A stretch of DNA of 64,000 nucleotides from Desulfurobacteriaceae bacterium. GTDB lineage: Bacteria; Aquificota; Aquificia; Desulfurobacteriales; Desulfurobacteriaceae. Shown piece by piece: positions 19,001 through 26,725 of the stretch. The first letter of the stretch is position 1; each line of letters begins with the position of its first letter. The notes below the pieces were generated by a model. It had not been told where the DNA came from, ran no database searches, and saw only the letters and a program-made list of their open reading frames with translations. Made by a program: the position numbers and the translations under genes. The stretch is taken from the NCBI GenBank assembly GCA_027068415.1, contig JAMOTD010000027.1:25670-89669 (forward strand), in the 5' to 3' direction.

Positions 19001-20571
19001 TTGCGCCCTTCAGCATTGACCACGGAGTTCTTCCCAAGGAGTACGCCCTCGGTGGAGGTAAGACGGTTAACGGTGAAAAGCTCAACTGTTCCGCCTGCCA
19101 CGACGCTAAAGAAGGTAGACTTCCTCAGGCAAACATGGCCGACATCAACTCAAGTGATAGCCTTAGCCAGTTGATTGTTAAGGATGAAAACGGCCACATT
19201 AAGTACTTCGGCCTCGGCAGAGAAATTGTCACCGTTCCGGTTAAGATTCCGGCTACCGCCTACAAGGAGGCCGTGAGGGTCTTCTTCAACTCTCCTGAGA
19301 ACCCTGACGGCTCTCCCAAGTACGGAAAGGTGGGCGGTAAAGACGCAATGGTTACTACGGCCGGAGATATCCTCGTTAACGCCCTTGCAAACGGAGTTGA
19401 CGTTGACAGGCACCTCGTTCCTATTCCCGTTGAGAGCTCCGGAATAGACGGAATTGCTTTCGCCCTTCCCGGAAAGAGCTCAAGCTGGAAAATGAAATTT
19501 GACGGAGTAGAGGCGGAGGTTGAGACCGAGGCCCTTCACGACGACGAAGTTCCCAGGAGGGCAATCGTTATAAGGCTTAAGAACGAGCTTCCCGAGCTCC
19601 TCGGCTTTGAGCACCACGCCAAGGAAATCCTTGAGGCTGGTGGAGAGACCCTTATTCCGGTCTTTACTCCTATAATTCCTTCAGAGTATATTGAGAGAAT
19701 TAAGTTCAGCCTTGCTCAGCTGAAAGTCGCAAGCCCCGATGGTCTCTACATCAATTACGCCAAGATTCACAAGGTAAGGCACTCTGAGGGAGAGCACGTT
19801 CATTACGAGATTGATAAGGAGAACTTCAAACCCGCTTCGGTTTCTATAAGCGAGGCTATCAGCAGGGGTTGGGCTTCCTACGATTCCTACACCAAGGAGC
19901 TGACAGTTAACGTTGCAGCCCTTAGGGAGGAAACTCCCGGAGAAGGCGAGCTGGTCTTTGCCCTTATGAGAACTCCTACCTCTTCTGTTTCAATACCTAC
20001 CAGCGTTGAGGCCACTCTCGTTTCGGGAACCGAGGCAGACGTTAAGCTCAAGTTTAGCGGTGAAGAGCACAAGGTTAAAGTTAGGGTTGAAGACGATGGA
20101 ACCTCAATTGCCGAAATTCTCGGGGAGACTCCTGAAGGCCAGAGGGAGCTCCTTAACTTTGCAAAAGAGTTTAAACTCAGCAAGGTTGTTTTAGGAATGA
20201 GGTTAACGGGAACTTCTGGGAAGTTTGAGCTCACCTTTGAAGGTGCCGCTCCTCTTGTTAACCCCGATAGGGCGGTTGTCGTCGTTCAAAGGGGAGAGAC
20301 CAAAGTTGAGGTTAAGCCCTCCGTCTCCGGAAACGACCTTGTTGCCGAGGTTGACCTTGCCACCAGAACTACCGGCGAAGAGGAGCCCATTGTTGCCGTA
20401 CTGGGCGAGAGGAGCACTACCCCGACCGTTGAGGTCTCCGGTACCGGAGGAGGCGGAGGAGGAGGTTGCTCAATGGGAGCTCCCCAGAGTGCCGCAAGCG
20501 GCCTTCTCAACCTCGGAGCTCTTCTAACCGGCCTTTTAGGGCTCTTTGGCTTCAGGAGGAAGAAACACTGA
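16033..20571 (+). CDS. octaheme c-type cytochrome, candidate selenoprotein (UGA140 read as Sec)
   Basis: One reading frame of 1513 codons is interrupted only by TGA at codon 140 (16450-16452). Upstream reads SHYGGW and downstream PPSYRQLAAKKP in the same frame. No ribosome-binding site or ATG restarts translation after it, and a SECIS-like hairpin follows. Residues 1-28 form a signal peptide (cut near ASA/QHP). Eight CXXCH haem motifs lie at residues 77, 193, 281, 548, 657, 703, 738 and 1019, all but the last in the N-terminal half; octaheme proteins of the tetrathionate/hydroxylamine reductase kind are the nearest comparison. Sec140 lies between haems 1 and 2. The C-terminal third is beta-rich. 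The tail has seven Gly, Cys-Ser, a hydrophobic segment and RRKKH, a sorting-signal pattern. ATG 16033 has CGGAGGT five bases upstream. Likely a periplasmic or surface redox enzyme; substrate unknown. Confidence 0.85.
16450..16477 (+). promoter_or_regulatory. candidate bacterial SECIS element
   Basis: UGA (16450-16452) is followed by a hairpin CCGCC-AGTT-GGCGG (16464-16477). The loop has G as its second base, 18 nucleotides after the UGA. A short stem, a small apical loop with G in the first two positions, and this spacing agree with known bacterial SECIS elements. The function is inferred. Confidence 0.7.
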
Positions 20572-20597
20572 TAGGGCTTTCTGCCCTTAGTTTTCCG

Positions 20598-20626
20598 AGG
20601 GGGGCCTTGAGCCCCCCTTTATAATT
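20598..20626 (+). terminator. intrinsic terminator after the cytochrome gene
   Basis: AGGGGGGC-CTTGA-GCCCCCCT (20598-20618), then TTATAATTT. Eight-bp stem. The A/T run also contains TATAAT (20620-20625), but no -35 is found at a proper distance. Confidence 0.75.
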
Positions 20627-20652
20627 TCCGGATAATGGACTCTGGAGGAAAA

Positions 20653-21924
20653 ATGAAGAGAAAACTGGGACTGCTTTTAACCGCCACCCTCTTTCTTCTC
20701 TCCTGCTCCGGCGGAGAGAAGGGTACAACTCAGACAAAGAGCCCAAAAACTTTAGAGCTCAAAAAGGAAAAGATCTGCTCCGACGATACGGTTTTGGCCG
20801 AAGGTAAGGGTATAAGGGTAACCGTTGCAGACTACAAGTACACTTTAAAGCTCCTAAATCCCGAGGCAAAGAGTTTTTTTCAGAGCCATCCCCGGGAGCT
20901 CCTAAAGAGAATGGTTAACCGCCGTCTCGTTCTGGCCTACATTGAAGACAGCGGCCTTGCAAAAAAATACGGCCTTGATAGAGAAATGGAGGAGTTTAAG
21001 AAGGAGTACCTCTCAAGGAAGTACGTCTCGGCAGAGGCCCGCAAGAGGTTAAAGCCCATAACAGAAGAGGATATTGAGAAGAGGTTTAAGGAGCTCTTCC
21101 CCGATAAAGACCCCAAGAAGATGAGTAAGGGGGATAAGGAGTTTATCAGGAATGAGCTCAGGGTGAAGTTCTACGACGAGGCGGTAAAGTCAATCTACTC
21201 TGAGGTAGAGAAGAAGATTGAGGTTAAAAAGGGTAACGGCGAAGTGGTGGTAAGCTGTTGCGGGATAGAGCTGAAAGGAAAGCCCGGAGAGGAGGAGAAG
21301 TTAAAGGAGGAGCTCCTAACAGACTACTTCTACAGGCGGGCCTTAAAGGCCGGCTACGGTAAAAATCCCGAGTTTAAGAGAATGTTTACCGAGTACTTTG
21401 CCGGTAAGGCAATAGAAGTTTTTAGAAAGGAGCTCTCAAAGGGAATAAAGCCCACCCCTCAGGAGGTAGAGGAGTTTTACCGGAAGAACATAGATAAGTT
21501 CAAGATGCCCGACAGAGTAAAGGCCGTTGTTTTCTACTTTAGGGATAAGAAGCAGGCGGAGGAGGCCGAGAAGCTTTTAATGAAGGGTAAGAGCTGGCAG
21601 GAGATTGCAAAGCGCTTCGGCCAGTTTAACGCCAAGGAGAAGACCTACTACAAAGACGCAAAAGACCCGATAGGGGTTGCCCTCTTTTCAATAGGGAACC
21701 CGAAGGAGAGGAAGCCCGTAATAATTTCACTATCGGAAGACAGATACGCCCTTATCTATCCCCTTAAGTACGAGCCCGGAGGGTCTATTCCACTTAAAAG
21801 GGCTGAGCGTTTTATAGCCCTGAAGCTTAAAGAGCAGAAGCTGAGGGAAAAAGAGGAGGAGAAGCTAAAAGAGCTCTGGAAAGAGTACGGGGTGAAGCTT
21901 GAGAACCTTGACTGTTTAAGATAG
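20653..21924 (+). CDS. SurA/PrsA-like periplasmic chaperone lipoprotein
   Basis: The 423-aa product starts with a lipoprotein signal (MKRKLGLLLTATLFLLSCSGG; lipobox LLSC), so the mature protein is anchored to a membrane outside the cytoplasm. An N-terminal SurA-like chaperone region (VTVADYKYTLKLL...LLKRMVNRRLVLAYIEDSGLAKKYGL) is followed by a degenerate parvulin region (PTPQEVEEFYRKNIDKFKMPDRVKAVVFYF...GKSWQEIAKRFGQFNAKEKTYY). Typical catalytic residues are not clear, so isomerase activity is doubtful. ATG 20653 is preferred to an ATG six codons earlier because GGAGGA lies just before it. Located directly after the octaheme cytochrome, it may help that protein fold or assemble. Its end overlaps the convergent pfkB-type gene by 9 bases. 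Confidence 0.75.
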   Translation: MKRKLGLLLTATLFLLSCSGGEKGTTQTKSPKTLELKKEKICSDDTVLAEGKGIRVTVADYKYTLKLLNPEAKSFFQSHPRELLKRMVNRRLVLAYIEDSGLAKKYGLDREMEEFKKEYLSRKYVSAEARKRLKPITEEDIEKRFKELFPDKDPKKMSKGDKEFIRNELRVKFYDEAVKSIYSEVEKKIEVKKGNGEVVVSCCGIELKGKPGEEEKLKEELLTDYFYRRALKAGYGKNPEFKRMFTEYFAGKAIEVFRKELSKGIKPTPQEVEEFYRKNIDKFKMPDRVKAVVFYFRDKKQAEEAEKLLMKGKSWQEIAKRFGQFNAKEKTYYKDAKDPIGVALFSIGNPKERKPVIISLSEDRYALIYPLKYEPGGSIPLKRAERFIALKLKEQKLREKEEEKLKELWKEYGVKLENLDCLR

Positions 21925-22899
21925 GAGCTCCCCCTTTATCTCCTCCCAACTGCGTTGGGGCTGAGGGAAGGGCTCCTTAAAGAACTCCTCGTACCTCTCA
22001 ACGACCTGCTCCCAGCGGGGGAGGCTCGTCTGAGCCCCCTCTGCCTCTATTGTGAAGGAGGCGACCGTTGAAGCAATCTTTGCCGCCGTTTCAACGGTGT
22101 ATCCCTTGAGGAGTGCAGAGATAAAGCCCGCCCTGTGGGAATCTCCCGCTCCGGTTGGGTCAACCAGCTTCTTGGGTTTAACTGCCGGAACCCTAAAGGA
22201 CTTGCACTTAAATATGACGATAGAGCCCTGAGCGCCTAAGGAGATGCACACGAGGTTGGGCCCTTTCTCTCCCTTAACAAGCTCCTTTATGCTCTTTATC
22301 TTTAGGAGCTCCTTAATCCTCTTTGCCTCGTGGTTGTTCATGAAGAGCATGTGGGTTTTCGGTATTAACCTTACCACCCTGTAGGGGTAGCTGAAGGTCT
22401 CCTGCCCCGGGTCAAAGCTCACAACGCTCTTTACAGAGTTCTTCTTTAAAATGTGGTAGTAAAACTCAAAGTGCCCCGTTGAGAAGTGGCAGACCTCGTG
22501 GCGGTTTGCAAGCTCAATCGCCCTTCTCCAGTTCTCAAAGAGAACCCTTGAAGTGCCCCTCTTGTTCTCGTAGTAGTAGAGAATTTGGTCGTCACTACCC
22601 TCTTTGCTTATTATGAAACTTCTTGGCATCAGGAAAGGAGCCGGCAGTAGGCCTTTTATGTCAACGCCTTCTTCTTTCAGGTGTCTTTCGTAGTTTGTCC
22701 TCTTGAAGTCGCTTCCCGCAACTGCAAAGAGGGAGCTCCTAACTCCGAGCCTTGCCGCCGCAACAGCAACGTTTGCCCCCGCTCCTCCGTAGGTGTAGCG
22801 GTACTTCTCCGCCTGAACGGTTTCGTTTACCGAAGCGAACTTCTTAACAACTAAGACGTTATCTATAACGACGCTTCCGAAGGATAGGAGCTCTCTCAT
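21916..22899 (-). CDS. PfkB-family carbohydrate/nucleoside kinase
   Basis: The 327-aa product is a ribokinase-like (PfkB) kinase. The N-terminal YGGAGANVAVAAARLG near 36-51 is the substrate-binding Gly-rich motif, and DPTGAGDSHRAGF near 246-258 is the C-terminal signature with the catalytic Asp. The usual Phe after GD is replaced by Ser-His, a departure from most family members. Family members phosphorylate ribose, adenosine, fructose phosphates and other sugars; the specific substrate cannot be told. The ATG has GGAG seven bases upstream. It is alone on its strand and converges on the lipoprotein gene. Confidence 0.85.
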   Translation of the reverse strand: MRELLSFGSVVIDNVLVVKKFASVNETVQAEKYRYTYGGAGANVAVAAARLGVRSSLFAVAGSDFKRTNYERHLKEEGVDIKGLLPAPFLMPRSFIISKEGSDDQILYYYENKRGTSRVLFENWRRAIELANRHEVCHFSTGHFEFYYHILKKNSVKSVVSFDPGQETFSYPYRVVRLIPKTHMLFMNNHEAKRIKELLKIKSIKELVKGEKGPNLVCISLGAQGSIVIFKCKSFRVPAVKPKKLVDPTGAGDSHRAGFISALLKGYTVETAAKIASTVASFTIEAEGAQTSLPRWEQVVERYEEFFKEPFPQPQRSWEEIKGELLS

Positions 22900-23000
22900 G
22901 GGGCTCTCCGTTTTCGGCGTACTTTAGGCTATTCTACCATTCCTGTCTTTGTCCTTTTTATGTTCCTTGAGATAAACCGGGGAGCTACCAATTGATTTTT

Positions 23001-23537
23001 CTACCGGGAGTTTGAAGAGGTTAGGGAGATTAGCTTTTCGGCGTTTTCGTAGAGCTTCCTCCCCAGGCCTGCTTTTTCAATAAAGAGAGCTCCCACCCTT
23101 CTATCCTTCCTTATTGCGTTTCCGATTTCCTCGCTGGTGAAGAGGTCTTCAAGGGTTAGCCAGTTTTCCCTCTTTAACCTCTCCTTCGTTCTGGGGCTTA
23201 AGTCCTCTGCAAGGATTAAAACCCCCTCGGGGCTTCTTAACTCCTTTATCTCGTCTTGACCGATTACGGTTATTCCGGTCTTGTGGCAGAGGGAAATGAG
23301 GTGAAGAATGTAGTCTTTTAAGGCCTTTACCGTTTGGTTGTAGATTTCATCGGGGTCTTTCTTGCCCCTAAACTTCCTCTTTACGAAGTCCTTGATGCAC
23401 TTATAGGTGGGGCAAACGTTGTAGCCCCTTCCCGGCAGTTTCCTCGTAAGGTCGGGAAGGAGCTCCCCCTCAAACTCAACAAACCTTATAAACTCCTCGT
23501 TTTCTCCCTTTCTCTTACAGCCTGCGCAGGTCCTCAT
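23001..23537 (-). CDS. ylxR: YlxR (DUF448) fused to L7Ae-like domain
   Basis: The 178-aa product begins MRTCAGCKRKG and continues GRGYNVCP...CIK, the YlxR/DUF448 signature with its Cys pairs. From about residue 85 the sequence (HKTGITVIGQDEIKELRSPEGVLILAEDLSPRTKERL...) resembles an L7Ae/YlxQ RNA-binding domain. In many bacteria these are two adjacent genes of the nusA-infB operon; here they seem fused. Both are RNA-binding proteins linked to ribosome assembly or RNase P. The start overlaps the nusA stop by one base (TAATG). Confidence 0.8.
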   Translation of the reverse strand: MRTCAGCKRKGENEEFIRFVEFEGELLPDLTRKLPGRGYNVCPTYKCIKDFVKRKFRGKKDPDEIYNQTVKALKDYILHLISLCHKTGITVIGQDEIKELRSPEGVLILAEDLSPRTKERLKRENWLTLEDLFTSEEIGNAIRKDRRVGALFIEKAGLGRKLYENAEKLISLTSSNSR

Positions 23538-24676
23538 TACTCCTCTTCCTCAAAGCCCTCTTCAAGCTCTTCCAACTTCCTGTAGTCGCTCTCCTTGATT
23601 ATGTCTATTCCGACAACCTGTCCGGCCTGTGCGGCCAGCTTTGAGGCGAGCCTTGCGTTTACTCCCCTCTTTCCTATTGCAAGGGAGAGCTGGTCGTCGG
23701 GAACTACAACTTCAACTCTGAGCTCTCCGTTCTCGTCCTCGTAGCTCTCTGCGTGGACAACCTTTGCCGGCGAGAGGGCCTCTGCAACGAGCTTTGCGAC
23801 GTCGTCGTGCCACCTGATTATCTCTATCTTCTCGCCTGAGAGCTCCCTTGAAATGGGCAAAATCCTGCTACCCTTAACGCCGATGCAGGCTCCTACCGGG
23901 TCTATGTAGTCCTCCTTAGCATCAACTGCCACCTTTGCCCTTACTCCCGGCTCCCTCGCAACGGCCTTAATCTCTACGAGCCCCTCTGCAACCTCTGGAA
24001 TCTCAATCTCCATGAGCCTCTTAAGGAGTTTTGGGTGGGTTCTTGAGAGGATTACGTAGGGGGGCGGATAGTCGTCTATCCTTGAGGGCTTCTTCCTGTT
24101 ATACCTCTTGTAGTCAAAGACGACGTCGTAGATGTAGGCCCTTACCCTGTCGCCTATTTTGTACTTCTCCTTCGGAATCTGCTCCTCTTTCGGGAGAATT
24201 CCTACAACCCTTCCCAGGTCAACGATTATGTCTCCATTTCTCTTTATCTCTTTAACCGTTCCGGAGATTACGTCTCCGATTTTCTCTTTAAAGTAGTCGT
24301 AGAGAGCTCTCCTTTCGGCCTCGGTAATCTTCTCGTGAATTACCTGAGCCGCTGCCTTTGCGGCAATCCTTCCGAGTTCCTCGGTTTTTATTTCAACGAG
24401 AACTTTGTCTCCCGGTTTTATTTCATCTCCGAAGAGCTCCCTTGCCTCCTCAACCGATATTTCCGTGTCGGGGTCTTTTACTTCTTCAACGACCGTTTTT
24501 TCCTGAAATATTCCGAAGTCTTTTCCGTCCTCATCAATTTTTACAACAAGGTTTCCCCTATATCCGGCCTTTTTGGCGGCGTTTATAATCCCTACCTTCA
24601 CCGCCTCTATTACGTCTTCCTTTGAAATTCCTTTCTCCTTGCAAAGGAGCTCTATCGTTTTTCCGAGACTTTCCAT
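23537..24676 (-). CDS. nusA: transcription termination/antitermination factor NusA
   Basis: The 379-aa product has the N-terminal NusA domain (KTIELLCKEKGISKEDVIEAVKVGI), an S1 domain (GDVISGTVKEIKRNGDIIVDLGRVVGILP near 135-163) and two KH domains, with EPGVRAKVAVDAKEDYIDPVGACIGVKGSRI near 236-266 and LSLAIGKRGVNARLASKLAGW-type repeat near 335. It binds RNA polymerase and modulates pausing, termination and antitermination. Length is that of bacteria without the C-terminal acidic repeats. It lies between rimP and ylxR, the canonical order. Confidence 0.96.
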   Translation of the reverse strand: MESLGKTIELLCKEKGISKEDVIEAVKVGIINAAKKAGYRGNLVVKIDEDGKDFGIFQEKTVVEEVKDPDTEISVEEARELFGDEIKPGDKVLVEIKTEELGRIAAKAAAQVIHEKITEAERRALYDYFKEKIGDVISGTVKEIKRNGDIIVDLGRVVGILPKEEQIPKEKYKIGDRVRAYIYDVVFDYKRYNRKKPSRIDDYPPPYVILSRTHPKLLKRLMEIEIPEVAEGLVEIKAVAREPGVRAKVAVDAKEDYIDPVGACIGVKGSRILPISRELSGEKIEIIRWHDDVAKLVAEALSPAKVVHAESYEDENGELRVEVVVPDDQLSLAIGKRGVNARLASKLAAQAGQVVGIDIIKESDYRKLEELEEGFEEEE

Positions 24677-24694
24677 TTACGTTGGCCTCCTTAT

Positions 24695-25183
24695 TTACTT
24701 GTCAAAGAGGGAATCTATGTCCACCCTCGCGCTCTTTATCTTCTCGTAAGGTATCTCAACCTCGGCGTTCCTTGAAACGTCGTGAACCGTAACTCCCCTC
24801 TCTGAGGTTGAGATAACCTCTCCCTTAAAGTTCCTCTGGTTATCAAGGGGCTCGGTGGTCTTAATCTTAACCACTATTCCCTTGTGCCTCTCAAAGTCCT
24901 TCTGGCTCTTTAAGGGCCTATCAAGGCCTGGGGATGAAACCTCAAGGTTGTAGGAGTGGGGAATGACGTCCTCAACGTCCAAAATGGTTCCGATTCTCTC
25001 GCTAATCCACTGGCAGTCGGAGATTGTAATTCCGCCCTGAGGTCTGTCTGCGTAAATCCTCAAGACCCAGCCTACAGGCTCCCTCACGAATTCTATGTCA
25101 ACAAGCTCAAAGCCGCCCTCTTCCAAAATTGGGGCTAAGAGCTCCTTAACCCTCTCAACAATCTCTTTGGCTTTCTCTTCCAT
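24695..25183 (-). CDS. rimP: ribosome maturation factor RimP
   Basis: The 162-aa product (from ATG 25183, MEEKAKEIVERVKELL) fits RimP, which helps 30S maturation. Conserved features include GFELVDIEFVREPVGWVLRIYADRP, GITISDCQWISERIGTILD and the SSPGLDRPL motif near 88-96. A GTG two codons further upstream gives no spacing for the ribosome-binding site GAGG, so ATG is preferred. First gene of the rimP-nusA-ylxR operon; a strong hairpin lies 20-50 bases before it. Confidence 0.92.
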   Translation of the reverse strand: MEEKAKEIVERVKELLAPILEEGGFELVDIEFVREPVGWVLRIYADRPQGGITISDCQWISERIGTILDVEDVIPHSYNLEVSSPGLDRPLKSQKDFERHKGIVVKIKTTEPLDNQRNFKGEVISTSERGVTVHDVSRNAEVEIPYEKIKSARVDIDSLFDK

Positions 25184-25203
25184 AGCCACCTCAAAAGTGG
25201 GGT

Positions 25204-25236
25204 TAAATAAAAAGGAGCGGTTCCGAAGAACCGCTC
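25204..25236 (-). terminator. UUCG-tetraloop hairpin with U-run ahead of rimP
   Basis: On the minus strand GAGCGGTTC-TTCG-GAACCGCTC (25215-25236) is followed by CTTTTTATTT. It is a complete intrinsic terminator lying 20 bases before the rimP ribosome-binding site. It may be an attenuator in the rimP-nusA leader, or it may stop transcripts arriving from smpB through the opposing gene at 25375. The rest of the 190-base gap shows no gene; a possible plus-strand promoter (TTGTTA, TAAAAT near 25310-25335) lies ahead of the next gene. Confidence 0.7.
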
Positions 25237-25374
25237 TAAGAACAAAGTATGAGTGCGATGAACACAGACAGCTTCTAACCGCCGCTTCTAAATTTAGTGC
25301 TCTTTACCTTTGTTAGCAAATTGGTAGTGTTAAAATAGCTTAGCCGGTTAAAACGATAGAATAAAGAGGGGGAA

Positions 25375-26283
25375 ATGGAGAGAGAGCTCCTTGAGCAAAT
25401 TCTTACAGAGCTTAGGGCTATCAGAGCTATCTTAGAGGAGAAAACAGAGGGGAAAGGTCGGTTTGTAAAAGAAGAGAAAAACCTCTCAAACTTAGCAAGT
25501 ATACCCAGGCCTGAGGCTAATGAAAGTTCTGAAAAGCCTTTGGATATAGGTTATGAATTCATAATCAATTCTCTTAAAATGAGAGGTCTTAAGGTAAAAG
25601 ACTATACGCTCGTTGAAAACGGTTCTTCAACTTGGGACAAGCTTGCTCTTTTTATGGGAAAACATTTTCGCCACATAAAGCTTGTTTATAAGCACATAAA
25701 GAAAACCTTAAGCTCTGGCGAGTTTTTCACCGTTTCTCTCAAAGGGTTGCCCCAGGAAACAATTAGTTATATAACTAATTGGTGTACAGAGCTCCATCAG
25801 CTTGCTCTCCTTGAAGAATATAAGTATTCAAAATCTCCGTACTTCCTTTTAAGAGCAAGAATTAACAGAACTCCTGAAGTTATTAACTTTTTTACAGGAG
25901 GGTGGCTTGAATTATTCGTTATAGAGGTTGTAAAACGAACTCTTCGGGAAAAAGGTTTCTCTCCTTACATGATTAGGAATGTAAAAGTTGAGTATCCCAA
26001 CGGAGATGAGGGGGAGTTTGACCTTTTCCTAAACTTAAAGTCAAATCTATTCTGGTTTGAGTCAAAGGCTGGCGAGTATCAAAGTCATATTTCAAAATAT
26101 TCCAAGATAGCCAAAATGTTCTCCTTACCTAAGGAGAGAAGTTTTATCATTTTAGCCGAAATTACTCCAGATAAGGCGAAAGATTTAGGAAACCTATACA
26201 ATATGAGTGTTTCCTACGTTGAAGATTTCCCTTCTCTATTTAAGGAGAGGGTAGAGAAGTTCACTATCTATAGTACTTCATAG
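25375..26283 (+). CDS. DUF1887/Card1-like PD-(D/E)xK nuclease without CARF domain
   Basis: The 302-aa product has an N-terminal coiled coil (ELLEQILTELRAIRAILEE), a middle region resembling a small winged helix (about 85-160), and a C-terminal nuclease-like domain. GGWLELFV (175-182) carries the first Glu; EFDLF (214-218) and FWFESKAG (226-233, Glu229 and Lys231) complete the PD-(D/E)xK motif. The arrangement resembles the effector half of DUF1887 proteins such as Card1/Can2, which are controlled by cyclic oligoadenylate in type III CRISPR immunity. No CARF domain is visible and no CRISPR array is in the window. AT-rich codon use suggests transfer. ATG is preceded by GAGGGGG. Confidence 0.65.
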   Translation: MERELLEQILTELRAIRAILEEKTEGKGRFVKEEKNLSNLASIPRPEANESSEKPLDIGYEFIINSLKMRGLKVKDYTLVENGSSTWDKLALFMGKHFRHIKLVYKHIKKTLSSGEFFTVSLKGLPQETISYITNWCTELHQLALLEEYKYSKSPYFLLRARINRTPEVINFFTGGWLELFVIEVVKRTLREKGFSPYMIRNVKVEYPNGDEGEFDLFLNLKSNLFWFESKAGEYQSHISKYSKIAKMFSLPKERSFIILAEITPDKAKDLGNLYNMSVSYVEDFPSLFKERVEKFTIYSTS

Positions 26284-26725
26284 CCTTCTGAGCTTCCCTC
26301 TCAAGCTCGCGCCTCTTTATTGCCTCTCTCTTGTCGTACTTCTTCTTTCCTTTAACGAGAGCTATCTCTACCTTGGCCTTTCCCCTCTTGTTGAAGTAAA
26401 TCCGCAGGGGAACAATTGTTAAGCCCTTCTCTGCAACTTTTCCCGCAAGCCTCTTTATCTCCCTCTTGTGGAGAAGGAGCCTTCTCTTCCTCGTAGGCTC
26501 GTGGTTAAAGAGGTTTCCGTGTGTGTAGGGGGCTATGTAGGCGTTAAAGAGGAAGGCCTCGCCGTTTTCTATTCTGACGAAGGCGTCCCTTATGTTTGCT
26601 TTACCTTCTCTTAGGGATTTTACCTCAGTTCCTTTGAGCTCTATTCCGGCCTCGTACTTCTCAAGTATCTCGTAGTCAAAGTAGGCCTTTTTGTTCTTTA
26701 TCTCTGGGGCGTTTCCTCCGGCCAT
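26264..26725 (-). CDS. smpB: SsrA-binding protein SmpB
   Basis: The 153-aa product matches SmpB, which with tmRNA rescues stalled ribosomes. NKKAYFDYEILEKYEAGIELKGTEVKSLREGKANIRDAFVRIENGEAFLF shows the conserved beta-barrel pattern, and the C-terminal KKYDKREAIKRRELEREAQKAMKYY forms the basic tail that enters the A site. It starts inside the 3' end of rpsA and overlaps the convergent nuclease gene by 20 bases. Confidence 0.96.
   Translation of the reverse strand: MAGGNAPEIKNKKAYFDYEILEKYEAGIELKGTEVKSLREGKANIRDAFVRIENGEAFLFNAYIAPYTHGNLFNHEPTRKRRLLLHKREIKRLAGKVAEKGLTIVPLRIYFNKRGKAKVEIALVKGKKKYDKREAIKRRELEREAQKAMKYYR

Noticed and set aside
16471..20571. Separate gene starting at TTG 16471 after the TGA
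   Set aside because: No ribosome-binding site, no signal peptide, and it would put seven haem motifs in the cytoplasm. Continuous reading through UGA explains the sequence better.
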